This document shows, one piece after another, positions 31,794-40,973 of a stretch of 40,973 bases of DNA. Every line of letters begins with the position of its first letter. Positions within the stretch are counted from its first letter, which is position 1. The notes under the pieces are model-generated. The model saw nothing but the letters and a program-made list of their open reading frames with translations, was not told the origin of the DNA and made no database searches. The stretch comes from Clostridia bacterium (GTDB lineage Bacteria; Bacillota; Clostridia; TANB77; CAG-508): the NCBI GenBank assembly GCA_022799935.1, contig JAAWPK010000009.1, positions 1 through 40,973 of the forward strand, in the 5' to 3' direction. The position numbers were made by a program, and so were the translations under genes.

Positions 31794-31942
31794 TCAGAAT
31801 ATTGTGCTGTTAGAATTTATATAAGAAATCCTATAAGTACAATAAATATACCTTAGTTTTTTTATAAATTTTGCATAGTGTTATACTGACTCTTTGCAAA
31901 AATTATATGGGGTATTAAGTAAGAAAGGAAAGATTAATAATA

Positions 31943-32874
31943 ATGGAAAATGCAATAGATAAATTAATAGATAAAATAAAAGAAATGAATAACCCAACTG
32001 TAATCGGTTTAGATCCAAGATATGATATAATTCCAGAATGTATAAAATCTAAATATTCACAAGATTTAGAAGGAGTAGCAAAAGCTATAATAGAATTTAA
32101 TAAAGAATTAATAGATTCAGTTTGTGATATAATTCCAGCAGTTAAACCACAAATAGCATTTTATGAAATGTTTGGAATACCTGGCATGAAAGCGTTTGAA
32201 GAAACTTGCAAATATGCAAAAGAAAAAGGAATGATAGTTGTTGCAGATATGAAAAGAGGAGATATTGGAACAACAGCTAAAGCATATTCAAATGCGGCTA
32301 TTGGAAAAACAAGTATAGGTGCAATAAATCAAAGCATATTTGATGTGGAATTTGTAACTGTAAATCCATATCTTGGAACAGATGGAGTACTTCCATTTGT
32401 AGAAGACTGCAAAGCTTACGGAAAAGGTATATTCGTACTTGTAAAAACTTCAAATAAATCTTCAGGAGAATTACAAGATTTAATGACAGAAGATCGGAGA
32501 AAAAATATATGTAAAGGTTGCAAAACTTGTAAATGAATGGGGAAAAGAGTTAATTGGTAAATATGGATATAGCAGTATATCAGCAGTAGTTGGTGCTACA
32601 TATCCAAAACAATTAGAAGAACTTAGAAAGGTAATGCCAAGTGCATACTTTTTAATACCAGGATATGGTGCACAAGGAGGTAAAGCAGAAGATATAGCTC
32701 TAGGATTTGATACTCAAGGACTTCGGAGGAATAGTAAATGCTTCAAGAAGTTTAATTTGTGCATATAAATCAGATATGTGGAAAGATAAATTTAAAGAAG
32801 AAGAATTTGGAAAAGCGACTAGAGCTGAGGCTATTCGTATGAGAGATGAACTAAATGGGAGTATAAAAAAATAA
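31943..32874 (+). CDS. pyrF: orotidine 5'-phosphate decarboxylase, type 2, requiring two +1 shifts at CGGA
   Basis: NPTVIGLDPRYDIIP...VVADMKRGDIGTTAKAYSNA...MTED-[C]GGA-EKIYVKVAKLVNEWG...TQGL-[C]GGA-GIVNASRSLICAYKSD; 932-2 nt = 310 codons. Confidence 0.92.
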
Positions 32875-32887
32875 GGAGGAAAAATTA

Positions 32888-33664
32888 ATGCCAATACATA
32901 GTAAATGCAAATTAGTAAAAAAAGAACAGCTAAAAGAAGATATCTTCAAATTTTCAGTAGAAGCAGGAGAGATTGCAAAAGGTGCAAAACCAGGACAATT
33001 TTTAGAAATAAGAGTAACAGAAGAAATAGAACCATTACTTAGAAGACCAATAAGTATATATAATGTTGAGGGCAACATAGTAGAATTTATATTTCAAATA
33101 AAAGGAAAAGGAACTGAAATCCTATCAAAAAGAAAAGAAGGTGAAGAAGTAGACATTTTAGGACCACTTGGACAGGGAACATTTAAATTTGAAGGAAAGA
33201 AAAATATTGCAATAATAGGTGGTGGAATTGGAACATTTCCATTATATGAGCTTGCAAAAGAAGCAAAAAAACAAGCGAAAATAAATATGTATTTAGGATT
33301 TAGAAACAAAGATTTTGTAGTATTAGAAGAAGAATTCAAAAAAGTATCTGACAAATTAATACTTACAACAGATGATGGAAGCTATGGAGAAAAAGGCTTT
33401 GCGATAAATTTCTTAAAAGAAGATATAGAAAAAGAAGAAATAGATGGAATATATGCTTGTGGACCACTTCCAATGCTAAAAGCTGTACAAGCACTTGCAA
33501 AAGAGACTAAAATACCTTGTCAGATATCACTAGAAGAAAGAATGGGATGTGGAATAGGTGTATGCCTTGGGTGCGCAGTAAAAGTAAATGCTGGAGAAGA
33601 AACTGTATATACACATGTATGTAAGGCAGGACCAGTATTTGATTCAAATGTAGTAGAAATATAG
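32888..33664 (+). CDS. pyrK: dihydroorotate dehydrogenase electron transfer subunit
   Basis: FAD-binding RRPISIYN and 2Fe-2S Cys cluster GCGIGVCLGCAVKV; no CGG. Confidence 0.93.
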   Translation: MPIHSKCKLVKKEQLKEDIFKFSVEAGEIAKGAKPGQFLEIRVTEEIEPLLRRPISIYNVEGNIVEFIFQIKGKGTEILSKRKEGEEVDILGPLGQGTFKFEGKKNIAIIGGGIGTFPLYELAKEAKKQAKINMYLGFRNKDFVVLEEEFKKVSDKLILTTDDGSYGEKGFAINFLKEDIEKEEIDGIYACGPLPMLKAVQALAKETKIPCQISLEERMGCGIGVCLGCAVKVNAGEETVYTHVCKAGPVFDSNVVEI

Positions 33665-33676
33665 GAGGAATGGTAG

Positions 33677-34586
33677 ATGAATACTAAAATAAATTTAGCT
33701 GGAATAGAAATGAAGAATCCAGTAACAGTTGCATCAGGGACATTTGGATATGGTAGAGAATTTAGTGAATTTATAGACTTAAATAAACTTGGAGGAATAG
33801 TGACAAAAGGAACATCTTTAAAACTAAGACCTGGGAATAAACCACCAAGAGTATGTGAAGTAGCAGCAGGAATGCTTAATTCAATAGGACTTCAAAATCC
33901 AGGAGTGGAATATTTTATGGATAATGATCTTCCTTGGCTTAAAAAATTTGATACAAAGATAATAGTAAATGCTTGTGGGAGTTCTATAGAAGAATATGTA
34001 GAGCTTGCAAAAGTATTAAATACATTAGACATAGATGGAGTAGAACTAAATTTATCTTGCCCAAATGTTAAAGCTGGTTGTATGGCTTTTGGAACATCTT
34101 ATGAGGGGGTAAAAGAAGTAACTTCACAAGTTAGAAAAGTATTGGATAAACCATTAATTGTAAAATTAACACCAAATGTAACAGATATAACAGCACCTGC
34201 AAAAGGGGCGGAAGATGCAGGGGCAGATGGAGTTTCATTAATAAATACATTACTTGGAATGAAAATAGATATAGAAAAGCAAAGACCAATACTTGCAAAT
34301 AATATGGGAGGTCTTTCAGGACCTGCTGTAAAACCAGTTGCAGTAAGAATGGTTTATCAAGTTGCAAATGCAGTAAAAATACCAGTATTAGGACTTCGGA
34401 GGAATAGTTACAGGAGAAGATGTAATAGAATTTATGTTAGCAGGTGCAACTGCTGTTTCAATAGGTACAGGAAACTTTATAGAACCTGAAACAAGTATAA
34501 AGGCAGTAGAAGGAATAGAAAATTACATGAGAAGGCATGACATTGAAGATATAAATAGTATAATAGGAAAAGTACAAATGAATTAA
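33677..34586 (+). CDS. pyrD: dihydroorotate dehydrogenase (class 1B), requiring a +1 shift at CGGA 34397-34400
   Basis: [16 protein letters not shown]...[10 protein letters not shown]...VKIPVLGL-[C][49 protein letters not shown]. Confidence 0.93.
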
Positions 34587-34650
34587 GAAATGGGAGTATG
34601 TGATAAGCATACTCCTTATAATTATAAATTAGATAAGGAGAAAATTAGGA

Positions 34651-35247
34651 ATGAAGATAATACTTGCATCAAATTCACCAAGAAGAAAAGAGCTATTGAA
34701 ATTGATAATTCCAGAATTTGACATAATACCAAGTAATATTAATGAGACTTTAGAGGAAGGAGTAACTTTAGAAGAGAGAATAAAAAATCTTGCTTATCAA
34801 AAAGCAAAAAGTGTATTTGAAAATACTACAGGAAATAGAATAATAATAGGAGCAGATACAATAGTTTCAAAAGATGATAAAATATATGGTAAACCAAAAG
34901 ATAAAGCAAATGCAAAACAAATGATAAAAGAATTAATTCAAGGAGATAGAGTTCATAGAGTAATAACAGGACTTGCTATTATTATTGAAGAAAGTGGAAA
35001 AATAAGAGAATACAAAACATCAGAGACAACAAAAGTATATCTAAAAGAAATGGAAGACGAAGAAATAGAAAAATGGATAAACACAGGAAAAGCAATAGAT
35101 AAAGCAGGAGCTTATGCAATACAAGGCGAGTTTTCAGTATTTATTGAAAAAATAGAAGGAAATTATACTTCTGTTGTAGGACTTCCAATAAATAAAGTAT
35201 ATGATATTATAAAAAGAGATATATTTAATTTTAAAAGTATGATATAA
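34651..35247 (+). CDS. maf: Maf-family nucleotide pyrophosphatase
   Basis: MKIILASNSPRRKELLKLI...IIGADTIVSKDDKIYGKPKD...AYAIQGEFSVFIEKIEGNYTSVVGLPI. Confidence 0.93.
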   Translation: MKIILASNSPRRKELLKLIIPEFDIIPSNINETLEEGVTLEERIKNLAYQKAKSVFENTTGNRIIIGADTIVSKDDKIYGKPKDKANAKQMIKELIQGDRVHRVITGLAIIIEESGKIREYKTSETTKVYLKEMEDEEIEKWINTGKAIDKAGAYAIQGEFSVFIEKIEGNYTSVVGLPINKVYDIIKRDIFNFKSMI

Positions 35248-35280
35248 TATAAAAAATAATAAGTTTAGTGAGGTATAATT

Positions 35281-35934
35281 ATGAAATTTTTTATTGATAC
35301 TGCAAATGTTGAAGAAATTAAGAAGGCAAATGATATGGGGATTATTTGTGGAGTTACTACAAATCCATCATTAATAGCAAAAGAGGGGAGAGACTTTAAA
35401 GAAGTAATAAAAGAGATTACATCTATTGTAGATGGGGCAATAAGTGGTGAAGTTAAGGCAACAACAGTAAGTGCTGAAGACATGATAAATGAAGCACGAG
35501 AAATTGCAGGAATACATCCTAATATGGTTGTAAAGATTCCTATGACAACTGAAGGTCTTAAAGCAGTTAAAATTTTATCAAAAGAAGGAATAAAAACTAA
35601 TGTAACTCTTATTTTTAATTCAACACAAGCATTATTTGCTGCAAGAGCAGGAGCTACATATGTATCACCATTTTTAGGAAGATTAGATGATATAGCAACT
35701 CCAGGAATTGAATTAATAAGAACTATTTCAGATATATTTAATGCACATGATATAGAAACACAAATAATATGTGCAAGTGTCCGTAATCCAGTACATATAG
35801 TTGATTGTGCATTAGCTGGTGCAGATATTGCAACAGTACCTTATAAAGTTATAGAACAATGTATAAAACATCCTTTAACTGATGCTGGAATTGAAAAGTT
35901 TAAAAAAGATTATATTGAGGTTTTTGGAGAATAA
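35281..35934 (+). CDS. fsa: fructose-6-phosphate aldolase/transaldolase family
   Basis: [36 protein letters not shown]...[35 protein letters not shown]. Confidence 0.92.
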   Translation: MKFFIDTANVEEIKKANDMGIICGVTTNPSLIAKEGRDFKEVIKEITSIVDGAISGEVKATTVSAEDMINEAREIAGIHPNMVVKIPMTTEGLKAVKILSKEGIKTNVTLIFNSTQALFAARAGATYVSPFLGRLDDIATPGIELIRTISDIFNAHDIETQIICASVRNPVHIVDCALAGADIATVPYKVIEQCIKHPLTDAGIEKFKKDYIEVFGE

Positions 35935-36050
35935 GAAATAGCCTAATTATAAATTAGTATGATAGATATTAGAAAATAATATCTATCTATTTTTTTAATA
36001 TGACAGAAAGATATATTTATTTATGTGATATAATAATTGCAGGAGGAATT

Positions 36051-36950
36051 ATGCAAATAAATAATAGATTATTTGAAATAGTATATATACTAGTGCAAAG
36101 GAAGAAAATTACAGCAAAAGAATTAGCAGAGAGATTTGAAGTGTCTACTAGAACAATATATAGAGATATAGAGACTTTGAGTAGAGCAAATATACCTGTA
36201 TATGCAATAAAAGGTAAAGATGGTGGGATAGGAATTTTAGATCAGTATGTGTTAAATAAAACAATTCTTTCTGAAGAAGAACAAAATCAAATTTTGTTTG
36301 CGCTGCAAGGAATGAAAAGATTAAGGGGAAAAGACGAGAAGGATATTTTGGAAAGATTAAGTATACTATTTAATAAAGAAGTGAATGATTGGATAAGAAT
36401 AGATTTTTCAAATTGGAATAGTGACAATTCGCAAGAAAATAGATTTGAGATTATTAAATCGGCAATTCTAAACAGAAAATTAATTGAATTTACCTATTAT
36501 AATTCTAATGGAGAAAAAAGAAGAAGAATTGTGGAGCCATTGCAAATATGGTTTAAAGATAAGTCTTGGTATTTAATAAGCTATTGTAAACTGAAAGAAG
36601 ATTATAGAATATTCAAGGTTGCTAGAATAAAGGAAATTAGAGTATTAGAGGAACATTTTGAAAGGGAATTACCAAAAGAAAATAAAAAAGAAAAAACTAA
36701 TTTCAAAACTATATCATTAGAATTAGAAATAAGTAAAGAAATGGCTTATAGAGTATATGACGAATTTGAAGATAAAGAAATAACTAAAAAGGAAAATGGA
36801 GACTTTATTGTAAAAATAGAATATCCAGAAAATGAATGGGTATATGGTTATATCTTATCTTTTGGAGAATATATGAAAGTTGTATCACCAATTAAAGCAA
36901 AAAATATAATAAGGGATAAATTAGAAAAATCTTTAAAAAATTATTTGTAG
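36051..36950 (+). CDS. YafY-type HTH/WYL transcriptional regulator
   Basis: N-terminal HTH (ELAERFEVSTRTIYRDIETL) and WYL-type domain (IEFTYYNSNGEKRRRIVEPL...SWYLISYC). Confidence 0.88.
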   Translation: MQINNRLFEIVYILVQRKKITAKELAERFEVSTRTIYRDIETLSRANIPVYAIKGKDGGIGILDQYVLNKTILSEEEQNQILFALQGMKRLRGKDEKDILERLSILFNKEVNDWIRIDFSNWNSDNSQENRFEIIKSAILNRKLIEFTYYNSNGEKRRRIVEPLQIWFKDKSWYLISYCKLKEDYRIFKVARIKEIRVLEEHFERELPKENKKEKTNFKTISLELEISKEMAYRVYDEFEDKEITKKENGDFIVKIEYPENEWVYGYILSFGEYMKVVSPIKAKNIIRDKLEKSLKNYL

Positions 36951-36974
36951 AATTTAATATTTTTTTAATTAATA

Positions 36975-36990
36975 TGACATGCTGTTGTCA
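36975..36990. promoter_or_regulatory. Candidate operator palindrome
   Basis: TGACATGCTGTTGTCA between the WYL regulator and the GyrI-like genes. Confidence 0.4.
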
Positions 36991-37029
36991 AGTTATAAGA
37001 TATATACTTTATTTTAGGAGGTAAATATT

Positions 37030-37494
37030 ATGAAATATGAAATTGTACAATTAAAAGAAAAGGTGATCCAAGGAATTAAAATTAAAACATCTAATCAAAA
37101 TGAAAAGAACATACAAGATATAGGAAAGATTTGGCAAAAATTATTTGCAGATGGAATTTATGAAAAGATACCAAATAAAGTAAATAATAAAACAATAGGA
37201 TTATATACAGAATATGAAGGAGATTATACTAAACCTTATATGTTTTTGGCAGGAGCAGAAGTTATTCTAAGGGGAGAAACTAAGCAAGAAGTAGACAGTA
37301 TTGTTGTTCCATCTGGAAAATATGCTAGATTTATTATAATAGGAGATGTTCAAAAATCAGTAGGACAAGCTTGGAAAGAAATATGGGATATGGATTTAAA
37401 AAGAAAATATACATGTGATTTTGAAGAATACCAAAATAATTCAGAAAATATGCAAAAACAAGAAATTCATATCTATATTGCAATAGAAGATTAG
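37030..37494 (+). CDS. GyrI-like/effector-binding domain protein
   Basis: MKYEIVQLKEKVIQGIKIKTSNQN...IWQKLF...YTEYEGDYTKPYMFLAGAEV. Confidence 0.75.
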   Translation: MKYEIVQLKEKVIQGIKIKTSNQNEKNIQDIGKIWQKLFADGIYEKIPNKVNNKTIGLYTEYEGDYTKPYMFLAGAEVILRGETKQEVDSIVVPSGKYARFIIIGDVQKSVGQAWKEIWDMDLKRKYTCDFEEYQNNSENMQKQEIHIYIAIED

Positions 37495-37515
37495 AAGGGA
37501 AGGTAAAATGTAAAA

Positions 37516-38154
37516 ATGGCTTTTGATTATAAAAAGGAATATAAGGAATTTTATATGCCAAAGAATAAACCCAACATTGTTAAAATTCCTAAAATAAATT
37601 ATATTGCAGTTAGAGGGAGGGGAAATCCTAATGACGAAAATAGTGAATATAAAGATTCGATAGGTCTTTTGTACGCAATTGCCTTTACCATAAAAATGAG
37701 CTATAATGGAGCATATAAGATAAATGGGTATTTTGAATATGTAGTTCCACCACTTGAAGGACTTTGGTGGCAAGAAAGTAATATAAATGGTATAGATTAT
37801 GAATGTAAAGATAAATTTGAGTTTATTTCTATTATTAGGGTGCCAGAATTTGTAACAAAGAAGGATTTTGATTGGGCAATATCAGAGGCAACCAAAAAGA
37901 AAAAAAAGGATTTTTCAAAAGTAGAATTTTTAAGTTACGATGAAGGCGTTTGTGTTCAGTGTATGCATATAGGAGCATATGATAAAGAGCCAGAAACGAT
38001 TAAGTTAATGCACAAATATATGACAGAAAATGGTTATGAACTAGATATTACAGACAATAGATTTCATCATGAAATTTATTTAAGTGATCCAAGAAGATGT
38101 AAAACTCATAACTTGAAAACAGTTATAAGACATCCAATAAAGAAAAAAGAATGA
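37516..38154 (+). CDS. GyrI-like small-molecule-binding domain protein
   Basis: MAFDYKKEYKEFYMPKNKPNIVKIPKINYIAVRGRGNPND...HHEIYLSDPRR. Confidence 0.8.
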   Translation: MAFDYKKEYKEFYMPKNKPNIVKIPKINYIAVRGRGNPNDENSEYKDSIGLLYAIAFTIKMSYNGAYKINGYFEYVVPPLEGLWWQESNINGIDYECKDKFEFISIIRVPEFVTKKDFDWAISEATKKKKKDFSKVEFLSYDEGVCVQCMHIGAYDKEPETIKLMHKYMTENGYELDITDNRFHHEIYLSDPRRCKTHNLKTVIRHPIKKKE

Positions 38155-38214
38155 TGGATATAAAGAACTTTATTCTATGAATTAGTTAGTGTTTATGTAG
38201 AAAAGAGGAAAGTC

Positions 38215-38958
38215 ATGAATGAATATGTAAATTTAAATTTAGAAAATATTGAAAATGAGCATGTGTGTTGTGCCATAGGTGATCCAAAACATAGGAGTGG
38301 TGTAGATAATAAAAAAGAATGGATGAAACACAAATTAAATGAAGGTCATGTATTCAGAAAATTAAATACTAGGGGAAAGATATTTATTGAATATGAACCA
38401 ATTGAAACAGCATGGGTTCCTATCAATGGTAAAAATTATGAATATATTTATTGCTTATGGGTAGCTGGAAGTTTTAAAGGGAAAGGAATTGCAAAAGAAT
38501 TACTAGAATATGCAATAGAGGATTCAAAAGAAAAAGGTATGAGTGGAATTTGTACTTTAACTTCTAAAAAGAAGAAACCATTTTTAGGGGAAAAGAGATT
38601 TTTTGAGCATTATGGATTTAAAGTCGTAGATAGTATAGGCGAATATGAGTTATTAGCACTGCAATTTGATAAAAATGAAACTCCTAGATTTAGTGAAACA
38701 GCAAGAAAAATGAAAATTGATAATAATGAGTTTACAATATATTATAGTCCAGCATGTCCTTATGTAGAATATGAAGTAAATGAATTAATGGAATACTCAA
38801 AAGAAAATAATATTAAAATAAACTTTATAAAAATAGATTCATTAGAAAAAGCAAAAAATATGCCATGTGTATTCAATAATTGGGCAAATTTTTATAAAGG
38901 AGAATTTGTCTCAAATACTATATTAAATGCTAATTCATTAAAAAAGTTAATAAACTAG
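38215..38958 (+). CDS. GNAT acetyltransferase with YoaP-like C-terminal domain
   Basis: LWVAGSFKGKGIAKELLEYAIEDSKEKG; C-terminal YYSPACPYVEYEVNELMEYSKENNI. Confidence 0.8.
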   Translation: MNEYVNLNLENIENEHVCCAIGDPKHRSGVDNKKEWMKHKLNEGHVFRKLNTRGKIFIEYEPIETAWVPINGKNYEYIYCLWVAGSFKGKGIAKELLEYAIEDSKEKGMSGICTLTSKKKKPFLGEKRFFEHYGFKVVDSIGEYELLALQFDKNETPRFSETARKMKIDNNEFTIYYSPACPYVEYEVNELMEYSKENNIKINFIKIDSLEKAKNMPCVFNNWANFYKGEFVSNTILNANSLKKLIN

Positions 38959-39009
38959 AAAAGTATAAATTAAATAGTTTTACTAGAAATAATGAGTAAA
39001 TATAATTAA

Positions 39010-39052
39010 AAAAGTAGTAAGAAGAGTTAAATTCTATTACTACTTTTTTGTT
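39010..39052. terminator. Terminator hairpin
   Basis: AAAAAAGTAGTAAGAAGAGTTAAATTCTATTACTACTTTTTTG. Confidence 0.6.
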
Positions 39053-39137
39053 AGGAAATTTCTCAAAACTGAATAATTTAGAAAATTGGAGCTGAGAGGA
39101 GTATTTTCTAAATTATATCCATTTTCATTTCTTTTTG

Positions 39138-39611
39138 CTAACTGTTTAATATTTTTATGGCTTCCATATAATTTTTAGCTATAAATACTTGATTCGGTGC
39201 TAGATTTTGATAGAAATTATTTGTATTTTCATCAAGTCCAATTAATATTATTTTCTTTTTTGGTTTTATAGCAAGACTTATTTCTGAAGATGTTCCTGCG
39301 GATATACCACAAGCAACTATAATATCGCTTGTTAGTGTCTCTATATAATTCCTTCCAGCTTTCATTGTTGTAATAATTGGTATATCCACATATTTAGAAT
39401 ATTCTGATTTATCATCAGTAGGCATTATTCCAACTGTTAATCCTCCATTTTCTTTAGCACCTTTTAAAGCCTCATTCATAATACCATATTTTAATCCACC
39501 AGTTAATGTTATATAATTATTTTCTGCACAGTATTTACCTATCTGATAAGCATTAATTAAATCATCCTCTATTGCGTTTGTTGGTCCCATTATTCCTATT
39601 ATTTTTTTCAT
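39138..39611 (-). CDS. TIGR00725/LOG-like Rossmann-fold protein
   Basis: KIIGIMGPTNAIEDDLINAYQIGKYCAENNYITLTGGLKYGIMNEALKGAKENGGLTVGIMP. Confidence 0.8.
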   Translation of the reverse strand: MKKIIGIMGPTNAIEDDLINAYQIGKYCAENNYITLTGGLKYGIMNEALKGAKENGGLTVGIMPTDDKSEYSKYVDIPIITTMKAGRNYIETLTSDIIVACGISAGTSSEISLAIKPKKKIILIGLDENTNNFYQNLAPNQVFIAKNYMEAIKILNS

Positions 39612-39764
39612 ATATTGCCTCCTTTTCTATGTGCACTAATTTATTAACATTATATCATAAAAGGTCATTTTTATTTGTACAAATTTAAAATAAAATTATT
39701 GGGCTTTGAGAAATAGTAACTTTAGAATGGAAATCCGGGTAGGAGTTCATATATTGTATTTAAG

Positions 39765-40307
39765 CTATTCTTCAGCCAAAACTGCTCCAAGTACTAATAT
39801 ACCTTCGTTTTCAGCATAAATTGTATTAAACTGAGAAATTGGAAGCGGATTTGAGCCAAAACCGCATTCAATAGTATATCCTGGCAGATTATAATTTTGA
39901 ATGAACCAGTCTTTATATCCTGCAAAACTAGAAGCAAATGGAGTATCTTCTAAATCATATCCACTTGAAGCTGCGAATTGTGCACCAATATAAAAAGAAG
40001 CAGGAGGGAGAAAATCTAAATATCTCCAATAAATGACTCTACCTTGTGTATGATATGCAAGAATAAGTCTAAAATTATGTGCCAATGTAAATTTATACAT
40101 AGCTATAGCTTCAGGAGCAACAAGTGGAGCAGAACCAACAAAATCACGAGGTGCCGGAGAGGTGAAACCTTGTTCGAACTTAATCTCTTTTGCTTTTTCC
40201 CAACTTGCAGGAAATTGTAAATTTAAATCCACACCTGTGGTATTAAAAATATACCAACCACAAAGAAAATTTAATAAAATGCAGTAATCATCTATATTAC
40301 AGAACAT
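39765..40307 (-). pseudogene. N-terminally truncated M14-type zinc carboxypeptidase
   Basis: GVDLNLQFPASWE, AYHTQG and YTIECGFGSNPLP motifs present; the N-terminal zinc-ligand HxxE region is absent. Confidence 0.6.
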
Positions 40308-40442
40308 TTCTAAATAAAAAGAAATGCTCTGTTTTTTACTGAGTTTTTAAATAGCTTATATGTAAATCTTAAGTAAAATTTCAAAATCCTTGTTAGCTTT
40401 TTGATAATATGATAAGATAGCTATGAAAGGTAGGAAATAAAG

Positions 40443-40973
40443 ATGACAAAAGATACTAGTAAAAAGAAAATGAATTTTAAACAAATTTTAACAATGGCAA
40501 TTACTATAATTTTATTTATAGGATTACTTTATATTGACAATAATGTAGATAGATTAAATGAAATTACAGTCGTAAATTATAATAGTATAGATGAAATACC
40601 AGAATACTCTGGTCAAATATATGTAGAAATAAATAATGGTAAGCCATATTTTACTGAAGAAGATTATACTACAGAAAGTTTTGAAGAATATAGTAAATTA
40701 GATGACAAAGGAAGATGTGGAGTTGCTTATGCTAATATTTGCAAAGAAATAATGCCTCCTGATGGAGATCAAAGAGGAGATATCAGTAATATAAAACCAA
40801 CTGGTTGGCTGCAAAGGAAATATAATGGAAAATATTTATATAATAGATGCCATTTAATAGGTCATCAGTTATCAGATGAAGATGCAAATGAATTGAATTT
40901 AATTACAGGAACGAGATATTTTAATGTTAATGGTATGCTACCATTTGAAAACAAAGTGGCAGATTACATAGAA
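40443..40973 (+). CDS. DNA/RNA non-specific endonuclease (DNA-entry nuclease-like), truncated by the window edge
   Basis: N-terminal TM, then GRCGVAYANICKEIMP...LYNRCHLIGHQLSDEDANELNLITGTRYFNVNGMLPFE. Confidence 0.85.
   Translation, partial: MTKDTSKKKMNFKQILTMAITIILFIGLLYIDNNVDRLNEITVVNYNSIDEIPEYSGQIYVEINNGKPYFTEEDYTTESFEEYSKLDDKGRCGVAYANICKEIMPPDGDQRGDISNIKPTGWLQRKYNGKYLYNRCHLIGHQLSDEDANELNLITGTRYFNVNGMLPFENKVADYIE

Noticed and set aside
39765-40307. M14 peptidase fragment as another CGGA-shifted gene
   Set aside because: The N-terminal half is missing altogether and no upstream coding frame or CGGA is present; it looks like ordinary truncation.

Overview
AT-rich Firmicutes/Clostridia-like chromosomal window. 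It contains mostly housekeeping, sporulation and pyrimidine-biosynthesis genes, two tRNAs, a likely OLE RNA with its OapA partner gene, a small toxin-antitoxin island beside tRNA-Arg, and several terminators. The outstanding observation is a recurrent +1 frameshift. At 13 positions in 11 otherwise intact genes (rsmI, spmB x2, a ykvI-like gene, a DUF5711-like gene, cvpA, ispH, an unknown membrane-anchored gene, ttcA-like, pyrC, pyrF x2, pyrD) the reading frame is broken by one extra C directly before a GGA glycine codon. The in-frame sequence at each site is CGG-A. Dropping that C, or reading CGGA as one Gly codon, restores a full-length protein each time, often at a family-conserved glycine. 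By eye I found no in-frame CGG used as an ordinary Arg codon in a confidently native gene, while CGGA in the other two frames is tolerated. The preceding codons and downstream bases vary, so the shared element is the tetranucleotide itself. This suggests CGGA acts as a quadruplet Gly codon, or that an unassigned or hungry CGG triggers +1 slippage onto GGA. Coordinates were counted by hand from the listing, and no database searches were run.
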